From contig NW_026971844.1 in the NCBI RefSeq assembly GCF_026151205.1, positions 1 to 30,807 of the forward strand: 30,807 nucleotides of DNA, read 5' to 3'. Positions 20,462-30,807 of the stretch are shown here, piece by piece (within the stretch, counting starts at the first letter, position 1; every line of letters starts with the position of its first letter). A program made the position numbers and the translations under genes. The notes under the pieces are model-generated. The model saw only the letters and a list, made by a program, of their open reading frames with translations, made no database searches and was not told the DNA's origin. The DNA comes from Bolinopsis microptera. Lineage: Eukaryota; Ctenophora; Tentaculata; Lobata; Bolinopsidae.

Positions 20462-23400
20462 TCCCTGAGAGAAAGGAATAAGTTTACCTGCAACATGAAC
20501 TCTATGAAGTCTACTAGTCCCTGAGAGAAAGGAATAGTTTACCTGCAACATGAACTCTATGAAGTCTACTAGTCCCTGAGAGAAAGGAATAAGTTTACCT
20601 GCAACATGAACTCTATGAAGTCTACTAGTCCCTGAGAGAAAGGAATAGTTTACCTGCAACATGAACTCTATGAAGTCTACTAGTCCCTGAGAGAAAGGAA
20701 TAAGTTTACCTGCAACATGAACTCTATGAAGTCTACTAGTCCCTGAGAGAAAGGAATAGTTTACCTGCAACATGAACTCTATGAAGTCTACTAGTCCCTG
20801 AGAGAAAGGAATAGTTTACCTGCAACATGAACTCTATGAAGTCTACTAGTCCCTGAGAGAAAGGAATAAGTTTACCTGCAACATGAACTCTATGAAGTCT
20901 ACTAGTCCCTGAGAGAAAGGAATAGTTTACCTGCAACATGAACTCTATGAAGTCTACTAGTCCCTGAGAGAAAGGAATAGTTTACCTGCAACATGAACTC
21001 TATGAAGTCTACTAGTCCCTGAGAGAAAGGAATAAGTTTACCTGCAACATGAACTCTATGAAGTCTACTAGTCCCTGAGAGAAAGGAATAGTTTACCTGC
21101 AACATGAACTCTATGAAGTCTACTAGTCCCTGAGAGAAAGGAATAGTTTACCTGCAACATGAACTCTATGAAGTCTACTAGTCCCTGAGAGAAAGGAATA
21201 GTTTACCTGCAACATGAACTCTATGAAGTCTACTAGTCCCTGAGAGAAAGGAATAGTTTACCTGCAACATGAACTCTATGAAGTCTACTAGTCCCTGAGA
21301 GAAAGGAATAGTTTACCTGCAACATGAACTCTATGAAGTCTACTAGTCCCTGAGAGAAAGGAATAGTTTACCTGCAACATGAACTCTATGAAGTCTACTA
21401 GTCCCTGAGAGAAAGGAATAAGTTTACCTGCAACATGAACTCTATGAAGTCTACTAGTCCCTGAGAGAAAGGAATAGTTTACCTGCAACATGAACTCTAT
21501 GAAGTCTACTAGTCCCTGAGAGAAAGGAATAGTTTACCTGCAACATGAACTCTATGAAGTCTACTAGTCCCTGAGAGAAAGGAATAGTTTACCTGCAACA
21601 TGAACTCTATGAAGTCTACTAGTCCCTGAGAGAAAGGAATAAGTTTACCTGCAACATGAACTCTATGAAGTCTACTAGTCCCTGAGAGAAAGGAATAAGT
21701 TTACCTGCAACATGAACTCTATGAAGTCTACTAGTCCCTGAGAGAAAGGAATAGTTTACCTGCAACATGAACTCTATGAAGTCTACTAGTCCCTGAGAGA
21801 AAGGAATAGTTTACCTGCAACATGAACTCTATGAAGTCTACTAGTCCCTGAGAGAAAGGAATAAGTTTACCTGCAACATGAACTCTATGAAGTCTACTAG
21901 TCCCTGAGAGAAAGGAATAGTTTACCTGCAACATGAACTCTATGAAGTCTACTAGTCCCTGAGAGAAAGGAATAAGTTTACCTGCAACATGAACTCTATG
22001 AAGTCTACTAGTCCCTGAGAGAAAGGAATAGTTTACCTGCAACATGAACTCTATGAAGTCTACTAGTCCCTGAGAGAAAGGAATAGTTTACCTGCAACAT
22101 GAACTCTATGAAGTCTACTAGTCCCTGAGAGAAAGGAATAGTTTACCTGCAACATGAACTCTATGAAGTCTACTAGTCCCTGAGAGAAAGGAATAGTTTA
22201 CCTGCAACATGAACTCTATGAAGTCTACTAGTCCCTGAGAGAAAGGAATAAGTTTACCTGCAACATGAACTCTATGAAGTCTACTAGTCCCTGAGAGAAA
22301 GGAATAAGTTTACCTGCAACATGAACTCTATGAAGTCTACTAGTCCCTGAGAGAAAGGAATAGTTTACCTGCAACATGAACTCTATGAAGTCTACTAGTC
22401 CCTGAGAGAAAGGAATAGTTTACCTGCAACATGAACTCTATGAAGTCTACTAGTCCCTGAGAGAAAGGAATAGTTTACCTGCAACATGAACTCTATGAAG
22501 TCTACTAGTCCCTGAGAGAAAGGAATAAGTTTACCTGCAACATGAACTCTATGAAGTCTACTAGTCCCTGAGAGAAAGGAATAGTTTACCTGCAACATGA
22601 ACTCTATGAAGTCTACTAGTCCCTGAGAGAAAGGAATAAGTTTACCTGCAACATGAACTCTATGAAGTCTACTAGTCCCTGAGAGAAAGGAATAAGTTTA
22701 CCTGCAACATGAACTCTATGAAGTCTACTAGTCCCTGAGAGAAAGGAATAGTTTACCTGCAACATGAACTCTATGAAGTCTACTAGTCCCTGAGAGAAAG
22801 GAATAGTTTACCTGCAACATGAACTCTATGAAGTCTACTAGTCCCTGAGAGAAAGGAATAGTTTACCTGCAACATGAACTCTATGAAGTCTACTAGTCCC
22901 TGAGAGAAAGGAATAAGTTTACCTGCAACATGAACTCTATGAAGTCTACTAGTCCCTGAGAGAAAGGAATAAGTTTACCTGCAACATGAACTCTATGAAG
23001 TCTACTAGTCCCTGAGAGAAAGGAATAGTTTACCTGCAACATGAACTCTATGAAGTCTACTAGTCCCTGAGAGAAAGGAATAGTTTACCTGCAACATGAA
23101 CTCTATGAAGTCTACTAGTCCCTGAGAGAAAGGAATAAGTTTACCTGCAACATGAACTCTATGAAGTCTACTAGTCCCTGAGAGAAAGGAATAGTTTACC
23201 TGCAACATGAACTCTATGAAGTCTACTAGTCCCTGAGAGAAAGGAATAGTTTACCTGCAACATGAACTCTATGAAGTCTACTAGTCCCTGAGAGAAAGGA
23301 ATAAGTTTACCTGCAACATGAACTCTATGAAGTCTACTAGTCCCTGAGAGAAAGGAATAAGTTTACCTGCAACATGAACTCTATGAAGTCTACTAGTCCC

Positions 23401-24057
23401 TGAGAGAAAGGAATAGTTTACCTGCAACATGAACTCTATGAAGTCTACTAGTCCCTGAGAGAAAGGAATAGTTTACCTGCAACATGAACTCTATGAAGTC
23501 TACTAGTCCCTGAGAGAAAGGAATAGTTTACCTGCAACATGAACTCTATGAAGTCTACTAGTCCCTGAGAGAAAGGAATAGTTTACCTGCAACATGAACT
23601 CTATGAAGTCTACTAGTCCCTGAGAGAAAGGAATAGTTTACCTGCAACATGAACTCTATGAAGTCTACTAGTCCCTGAGAGAAAGGAATAGTTTACCTGC
23701 AACATGAACTCTATGAAGTCTACTAGTCCCTGAGAGAAAGGAATAAGTTTACCTGCAACATGAACTCTATGAAGTCTACTAGTCCCTGAGAGAAAGGAAT
23801 AGTTTACCTGCAACATGAACTCTATGAAGTCTACTAGTCCCTGAGAGAAAGGAATAGTTTACCTGCAACATGAACTCTATGAAGTCTACTAGTCCCTGAG
23901 AGAAAGGAATAGTTTACCTGCAACATGAACTCTATGAAGTCTACTAGTCCCTGAGAGAAAGGAATAGTTTACCTGCAACATGAACTCTATGAAGTCTACT
24001 AGTCCCTGAGAGAAAGGAATAGTTTACCTGCAACATGAACTCTATGAAGTCTACTAG

Positions 24058-24449
24058 TCCCTGAGAGAAAGGAATAAGTTTACCTGCAACATGAACTCTA
24101 TGAAGTCTACTAGTCCCTGAGAGAAAGGAATAAGTTTACCTGCAACATGAACTCTATGAAGTCTACTAGTCCCTGAGAGAAAGGAATAAGTTTACCTGCA
24201 ACATGAACTCTATGAAGTCTACTAGTCCCTGAGAGAAAGGAATAAGTTTACCTGCAACATGAACTCTATGAAGTCTACTAGTCCCTGAGAGAAAGGAATA
24301 AGTTTACCTGCAACATGAACTCTATGAAGTCTACTAGTCCCTGAGAGAAAGGAATAAGTTTACCTGCAACATGAACTCTATGAAGTCTACTAGTCCCTGA
24401 GAGAAAGGAATAAGTTTACCTGCAACATGAACTCTATGAAGTCTACTAG
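24058..24449 (+). repeat. Run of seven consecutive long monomers
   Basis: Units at 24058, 24114, 24170, 24226, 24282, 24338 and 24394 all have GGAATAAG. It is the longest L run in the window, while L is a minority form (29% here), so chance is a poor explanation. Slippage or unequal exchange that amplified one L unit would explain it. It is flanked by five S units upstream and six downstream. Confidence 0.85.
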
Positions 24450-25828
24450 TCCCTGAGAGAAAGGAATAGTTTACCTGCAACATGAACTCTATGAAGTCTA
24501 CTAGTCCCTGAGAGAAAGGAATAGTTTACCTGCAACATGAACTCTATGAAGTCTACTAGTCCCTGAGAGAAAGGAATAGTTTACCTGCAACATGAACTCT
24601 ATGAAGTCTACTAGTCCCTGAGAGAAAGGAATAGTTTACCTGCAACATGAACTCTATGAAGTCTACTAGTCCCTGAGAGAAAGGAATAGTTTACCTGCAA
24701 CATGAACTCTATGAAGTCTACTAGTCCCTGAGAGAAAGGAATAGTTTACCTGCAACATGAACTCTATGAAGTCTACTAGTCCCTGAGAGAAAGGAATAAG
24801 TTTACCTGCAACATGAACTCTATGAAGTCTACTAGTCCCTGAGAGAAAGGAATAGTTTACCTGCAACATGAACTCTATGAAGTCTACTAGTCCCTGAGAG
24901 AAAGGAATAGTTTACCTGCAACATGAACTCTATGAAGTCTACTAGTCCCTGAGAGAAAGGAATAAGTTTACCTGCAACATGAACTCTATGAAGTCTACTA
25001 GTCCCTGAGAGAAAGGAATAGTTTACCTGCAACATGAACTCTATGAAGTCTACTAGTCCCTGAGAGAAAGGAATAGTTTACCTGCAACATGAACTCTATG
25101 AAGTCTACTAGTCCCTGAGAGAAAGGAATAGTTTACCTGCAACATGAACTCTATGAAGTCTACTAGTCCCTGAGAGAAAGGAATAGTTTACCTGCAACAT
25201 GAACTCTATGAAGTCTACTAGTCCCTGAGAGAAAGGAATAAGTTTACCTGCAACATGAACTCTATGAAGTCTACTAGTCCCTGAGAGAAAGGAATAGTTT
25301 ACCTGCAACATGAACTCTATGAAGTCTACTAGTCCCTGAGAGAAAGGAATAGTTTACCTGCAACATGAACTCTATGAAGTCTACTAGTCCCTGAGAGAAA
25401 GGAATAGTTTACCTGCAACATGAACTCTATGAAGTCTACTAGTCCCTGAGAGAAAGGAATAGTTTACCTGCAACATGAACTCTATGAAGTCTACTAGTCC
25501 CTGAGAGAAAGGAATAGTTTACCTGCAACATGAACTCTATGAAGTCTACTAGTCCCTGAGAGAAAGGAATAGTTTACCTGCAACATGAACTCTATGAAGT
25601 CTACTAGTCCCTGAGAGAAAGGAATAGTTTACCTGCAACATGAACTCTATGAAGTCTACTAGTCCCTGAGAGAAAGGAATAAGTTTACCTGCAACATGAA
25701 CTCTATGAAGTCTACTAGTCCCTGAGAGAAAGGAATAGTTTACCTGCAACATGAACTCTATGAAGTCTACTAGTCCCTGAGAGAAAGGAATAGTTTACCT
25801 GCAACATGAACTCTATGAAGTCTACTAG

Positions 25829-25963
25829 TCCCTGAGAGAAGGAATAGTTTACCTGCAACATGAACTCTATGAAGTCTAGTCCTTCACAGAACTCTATGAA
25901 GTCTACTAGTCCCTGAGAGAAGGAATAGTTTACCTGCAACATGAACTCTATGAAGTCTACTAG
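25829..25963 (+). repeat. Scrambled junction block inside array 3
   Basis: The unit at 25829 lacks one A (GAGAGAAGG instead of GAGAGAAAGG) and lacks ACT near its end (GTCTAGTCC). A truncated copy follows, containing CCTTCACAGAACTC, where most of the monomer's first half is missing. The next unit, at 25910, carries the same rare GAGAGAAGG deletion and runs into normal repeat at 25964. Two copies of a private variant flanking a truncated unit suggest a rearrangement within the array, such as a template switch or unequal exchange. A local sequence error is also possible. Confidence 0.75.
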
Positions 25964-28068
25964 TCCCTGAGAGAAAGGAATAGTTTACCTGCAACATGAA
26001 CTCTATGAAGTCTACTAGTCCCTGAGAGAAAGGAATAGTTTACCTGCAACATGAACTCTATGAAGTCTACTAGTCCCTGAGAGAAAGGAATAAGTTTACC
26101 TGCAACATGAACTCTATGAAGTCTACTAGTCCCTGAGAGAAAGGAATAGTTTACCTGCAACATGAACTCTATGAAGTCTACTAGTCCCTGAGAGAAAGGA
26201 ATAGTTTACCTGCAACATGAACTCTATGAAGTCTACTAGTCCCTGAGAGAAAGGAATAAGTTTACCTGCAACATGAACTCTATGAAGTCTACTAGTCCCT
26301 GAGAGAAAGGAATAAGTTTACCTGCAACATGAACTCTATGAAGTCTACTAGTCCCTGAGAGAAAGGAATAGTTTACCTGCAACATGAACTCTATGAAGTC
26401 TACTAGTCCCTGAGAGAAAGGAATAGTTTACCTGCAACATGAACTCTATGAAGTCTACTAGTCCCTGAGAGAAAGGAATAGTTTACCTGCAACATGAACT
26501 CTATGAAGTCTACTAGTCCCTGAGAGAAAGGAATAGTTTACCTGCAACATGAACTCTATGAAGTCTACTAGTCCCTGAGAGAAAGGAATAAGTTTACCTG
26601 CAACATGAACTCTATGAAGTCTACTAGTCCCTGAGAGAAAGGAATAAGTTTACCTGCAACATGAACTCTATGAAGTCTACTAGTCCCTGAGAGAAAGGAA
26701 TAGTTTACCTGCAACATGAACTCTATGAAGTCTACTAGTCCCTGAGAGAAAGGAATAGTTTACCTGCAACATGAACTCTATGAAGTCTACTAGTCCCTGA
26801 GAGAAAGGAATAGTTTACCTGCAACATGAACTCTATGAAGTCTACTAGTCCCTGAGAGAAAGGAATAGTTTACCTGCAACATGAACTCTATGAAGTCTAC
26901 TAGTCCCTGAGAGAAAGGAATAGTTTACCTGCAACATGAACTCTATGAAGTCTACTAGTCCCTGAGAGAAAGGAATAGTTTACCTGCAACATGAACTCTA
27001 TGAAGTCTACTAGTCCCTGAGAGAAAGGAATAGTTTACCTGCAACATGAACTCTATGAAGTCTACTAGTCCCTGAGAGAAAGGAATAGTTTACCTGCAAC
27101 ATGAACTCTATGAAGTCTACTAGTCCCTGAGAGAAAGGAATAGTTTACCTGCAACATGAACTCTATGAAGTCTACTAGTCCCTGAGAGAAAGGAATAAGT
27201 TTACCTGCAACATGAACTCTATGAAGTCTACTAGTCCCTGAGAGAAAGGAATAAGTTTACCTGCAACATGAACTCTATGAAGTCTACTAGTCCCTGAGAG
27301 AAAGGAATAAGTTTACCTGCAACATGAACTCTATGAAGTCTACTAGTCCCTGAGAGAAAGGAATAGTTTACCTGCAACATGAACTCTATGAAGTCTACTA
27401 GTCCCTGAGAGAAAGGAATAAGTTTACCTGCAACATGAACTCTATGAAGTCTACTAGTCCCTGAGAGAAAGGAATAAGTTTACCTGCAACATGAACTCTA
27501 TGAAGTCTACTAGTCCCTGAGAGAAAGGAATAGTTTACCTGCAACATGAACTCTATGAAGTCTACTAGTCCCTGAGAGAAAGGAATAAGTTTACCTGCAA
27601 CATGAACTCTATGAAGTCTACTAGTCCCTGAGAGAAAGGAATAGTTTACCTGCAACATGAACTCTATGAAGTCTACTAGTCCCTGAGAGAAAGGAATAGT
27701 TTACCTGCAACATGAACTCTATGAAGTCTACTAGTCCCTGAGAGAAAGGAATAGTTTACCTGCAACATGAACTCTATGAAGTCTACTAGTCCCTGAGAGA
27801 AAGGAATAAGTTTACCTGCAACATGAACTCTATGAAGTCTACTAGTCCCTGAGAGAAAGGAATAGTTTACCTGCAACATGAACTCTATGAAGTCTACTAG
27901 TCCCTGAGAGAAAGGATTAAGTTTACCTGCAACATGAACTCTATGAAGTCTACTAGTCCCTGAGAGAAAGGAATAAGTTTACCTGCAACATGAACTCTAT
28001 GAAGTCTACTAGTCCCTGAGAGAAAGGAATAAGTTTACCTGCAACATGAACTCTATGAAGTCTACTAG

Positions 28069-28114
28069 TCCCTGAGAAAGGAATAGTTTACCTGCAACAT
28101 GTCTGAAGTACTAG
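28069..28114 (+). repeat. Truncated monomer (about 46 bp)
   Basis: This unit begins TCCCTGAGAAAGG (GA lost from GAGAGAAAGG), then reads normally to CAACATG. It continues as TCTGAAGTACTAG, having lost part of the duplicated ATGAACTCT/ATGAAGTCT section. It is followed by a unit beginning TCCTG. Either an internal deletion in the satellite or a local read error would give this. Confidence 0.8.
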
Positions 28115-28224
28115 TCCTGAGAGAAAGGAATAGTTTACCTGCAACATGAACTCTATGAAGTCTACTAGTCCCTGAGAGAAAGGAATAAGTTTACCTGCAA
28201 CATGAACTCTATGAAGTCTACTAG

Positions 28225-28279
28225 TCCCTGAGAGAAAGGAATAACATACCTGCAACATGAACTCTATGAAGTCTACTAG
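28225..28279 (+). repeat. Variant monomer with GGAATAACATACC, first copy
   Basis: Here the usual GGAATAAGTTTACC is replaced by GGAATAACATACC, a change of several adjacent bases and not a simple homopolymer slip. Two L units and then a unit starting TCCTG follow it. The same variant occurs again at 30278, so it is a genuine marker allele within the array or a repeated consensus product. Confidence 0.85.
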
Positions 28280-30277
28280 TCCCTGAGAGAAAGGAATAAG
28301 TTTACCTGCAACATGAACTCTATGAAGTCTACTAGTCCCTGAGAGAAAGGAATAAGTTTACCTGCAACATGAACTCTATGAAGTCTACTAGTCCTGAGAG
28401 AAAGGAATAGTTTACCTGCAACATGAACTCTATGAAGTCTACTAGTCCCTGAGAGAAAGGAATAGTTTACCTGCAACATGAACTCTATGAAGTCTACTAG
28501 TCCCTGAGAGAAAGGAATAGTTTACCTGCAACATGAACTCTATGAAGTCTACTAGTCCCTGAGAGAAAGGAATAGTTTACCTGCAACATGAACTCTATGA
28601 AGTCTACTAGTCCCTGAGAGAAAGGAATAAGTTTACCTGCAACATGAACTCTATGAAGTCTACTAGTCCCTGAGAGAAAGGAATAAGTTTACCTGCAACA
28701 TGAACTCTATGAAGTCTACTAGTCCCTGAGAGAAAGGAATAGTTTACCTGCAACATGAACTCTATGAAGTCTACTAGTCCCTGAGAGAAAGGAATAGTTT
28801 ACCTGCAACATGAACTCTATGAAGTCTACTAGTCCCTGAGAGAAAGGAATAGTTTACCTGCAACATGAACTCTATGAAGTCTACTAGTCCCTGAGAGAAA
28901 GAATAAGTTTACCTGCAACATGAACTCTATGAAGTCTACTAGTCCCTGAGAGAAAGGAATAAGTTTACCTGCAACATGAACTCTATGAAGTCTACTAGTC
29001 CCTGAGAGAAAGGAATAGTTTACCTGCAACATGAACTCTATGAAGTCTACTAGTCCCTGAGAGAAAGGAATAGTTTACCTGCAACATGAACTCTATGAAG
29101 TCTACTAGTCCCTGAGAGAAAGGAATAGTTTACCTGCAACATGAACTCTATGAAGTCTACTAGTCCCTGAGAGAAAGGAATAAGTTTACCTGCAACATGA
29201 ACTCTATGAAGTCTACTAGTCCCTGAGAGAAAGGAATAGTTTACCTGCAACATGAACTCTATGAAGTCTACTAGTCCCTGAGAGAAAGGAATAAGTTTAC
29301 CTGCAACATGAACTCTATGAAGTCTACTAGTCCCTGAGAGAAAGGAATAAGTTTACCTGCAACATGAACTCTATGAAGTCTACTAGTCCCTGAGAGAAAG
29401 GAATAGTTTACCTGCAACATGAACTCTATGAAGTCTACTAGTCCCTGAGAGAAAGGAATAGTTTTACCTGCAACATGAACTCTATGAAGTCTACTAGTCC
29501 CTGAGAGAAAGGAATAGTTTACCTGCAACATGAACTCTATGAAGTCTACTAGTCCCTGAGAGAAAGGAATAGTTTACCTGCAACATGAACTCTATGAAGT
29601 CTACTAGTCCCTGAGAGAAAGGAATAGTTTACCTGCAACATGAACTCTAATGAAGTCTACTAGTCCCTGAGAGAAAGGAATAGTTACCTGCAACATGGAA
29701 CTCTATGAAGTCTACTAGTCCCTGAGAGAAGGAATAAGTTTACCTGCAACATGAACCACTATGAAGTCTACTAGTTCCCTGAGAGAAAGGAATAAGTTTA
29801 CCTGCAAACATGAACTCTATGAAGTCTACTATCCCTGAGAGAAAGGAATAAGTTTACCTGCAACATGAACTCTATGAAGTCTACTAGTCCCTGAGAGAAA
29901 GGAATAGTTTACCTGCAACATGGACTCATGAAGTCTACTAGTCCCTGAGAGAAAGGAATAGTTTACCTGCAACATGAGAACTCTATGAAGTCTACTAGTC
30001 CCAGAGAGAAAGGAAAAGTTTTACCTGCAACATGACTCTATGAATCTACTAGTTCCCTGAGAGAAAGGAAATAGTTTACCTGCAACATGAACTCTATGAA
30101 GTCTACTAGTCCCTGAGAGAAAGGAATAAGTTTACCTGCAACATGAACTCTATGAAGTCTACTAGTCCCTGAGAGAAAGGAATAAGTTTACCTGCAACAT
30201 GAACTCTATGAAGTCTACTAGTCCCTGAGAGAAAGGAATAAGTTTACCTGCAACATGAACTCTATGAAGTCTACTAG

Positions 30278-30332
30278 TCCCTGAGAGAAAGGAATAACAT
30301 ACCTGCAACATGAACTCTATGAAGTCTACTAG
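30278..30332 (+). repeat. Variant monomer with GGAATAACATACC, second copy
   Basis: This is identical to the variant unit at 28225, 2,053 bp upstream. One L unit and then a TCCTG-start unit follow; the first copy has two L units before its TCCTG-start unit. The shared pair of rare features points to a duplicated segment that has since lost or gained one L unit. Confidence 0.85.
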
Positions 30333-30520
30333 TCCCTGAGAGAAAGGAATAAGTTTACCTGCAACATGAACTCTATGAAGTCTACTAGTCCTGAGAGAAA
30401 GGAATAGTTTACCTGCAACATGAACTTATGAAGTCATACTAGTCCCTGAGAGAAAGGAATAGTTTACCTGCAACATGAACTCTATGAAGTCGACTAGTCC
30501 CGGAGAGAAAGGATTAGTTT

Positions 30521-30807
30521 ACCTGCAAAACATGAACTCGATAAACCCGCAACAGAATCTAGAGCTACTATCCCTGAGAGAAAAGGGAAAAAGTTTACCT
30601 CAACATAACTCTATGAAGTTACTAGTCCCTGAAGAAAGGGAAAAGTTTACCTGCAACAAAATCATGAAATCAAAAGTCCCTGGAGAAAGGAAAATTTACC
30701 TGCAACAGAACTCATGAAATCTACTAGTCCCTGAGAGAAAGGGAAAAGTTACCTCAACAGAAATCTAGAAAAACTACAAATCCCTGAGAGAAAGGGAAAA
30801 TTTTTTG
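30521..30807 (+). repeat. Degraded satellite copies, right edge of window
   Basis: Copies here keep landmarks (TCCCTGAGAGAAAGGG, TTTACC, CAACA) but lose bases and gain A and G runs. It resembles 4121-4556 in severity and in being preceded by a gradually fraying array. By analogy, a homopolymer run might follow beyond the window. There is no gene; an 80-codon plus-strand open frame at 30475-30717 is repeat-derived. Confidence 0.85.

Larger units (their letters stand above)
25964..30520 (+). repeat. Satellite array 3, second part, about 82 monomers, fraying at the end
   Basis: This continues array 3 in the same orientation. From 25964 to 28068 there are 38 units, 15 of them L (38 x 55 + 15 = 2,105 bp). 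Variants become more common than in the first part: GGATTAAG in the unit at 27901, a truncated unit at 28069, TCCTG starts at 28115, 28392 and 30389, and AAAGAATAAG at 28888. From about 29640 small indels appear in most copies (CTCTAATGAAG, TAGTTACC, CATGGAACTC). Copies at about 30070-30424 are nearly clean again before decay resumes. No gene is present. Confidence 0.95.

Noticed and set aside
20348-20773. Minus-strand open frame of 141 codons, and dozens of 67-, 85-, 86- and 104-codon relatives starting MLQVNYSFLSG
   Set aside because: They are by-products of the satellite. Monomer lengths of 55 and 56 shift the frame by one and two, so S plus L (111 bp) keeps frame and alternating order stays open until two S units expose the TAG in ACTAGT. 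The same peptide is repeated with no promoter, start-site context, domain or codon bias, and the encoded length depends only on S/L order.
30475-30717. Plus-strand 80-codon open frame
   Set aside because: It exists only because indels in fraying satellite copies removed the usual plus-strand stops. Its sequence is monomer translation in shifting frames.

Overview
I see no gene of any kind in this window. Apart from five very long homopolymer runs, everything in it derives from one head-to-tail tandem repeat: a 55- or 56-bp satellite/minisatellite monomer, about 40% GC, always in the same orientation. About 370 near-perfect copies are readable. I do not recognise the monomer as a named family. 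A pure array of this size with no genes is typical of eukaryotic satellite DNA, for example pericentromeric, subtelomeric or other heterochromatin. The host cannot be named from the sequence, and the eukaryotic assignment is an inference.

Layout. (1) 1-824: strongly degraded copies. (2) 825-1324: a pure T run of 245 bases, then a pure C run of 255. (3) 1325-4120: clean array of about 51 copies, fraying from about 3720. (4) 4121-4556: degraded copies. (5) 4557-5755: a pure A run of 762 bases, then a pure C run of 437. (6) 5756-10633: clean array of about 88 copies. (7) 10634-16874: 6.2 kb of heavily degraded copies. (8) 16875-17854: a pure T run of 980 bases. (9) 17855-30520: clean array of about 230 copies, with one scrambled block at 25829-25963 and fraying from about 29640. 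(10) 30521-30807: degraded copies to the window edge.

Two monomer lengths alternate along the clean arrays. They differ by a single A: GGAATAG in the short form S (55 bp) and GGAATAAG in the long form L (56 bp). Their order is irregular but has local structure: runs of one type, tandem blocks, and a possible 1,551-bp higher-order duplication. Rare marker variants also recur at a distance. This is what unequal exchange or replication slippage in a satellite would produce.

The degraded zones and homopolymers form a repeated one-way pattern: degraded copies, then a single-base run, then an abrupt return to perfect repeat. Within the degraded zones the errors convert the monomer into short homopolymers. 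I infer that these zones and the 245-980-base runs are most likely read, basecall or consensus failures inside a satellite, not real DNA. The true repeat may be continuous through them. I found no sign of an undescribed gene system.
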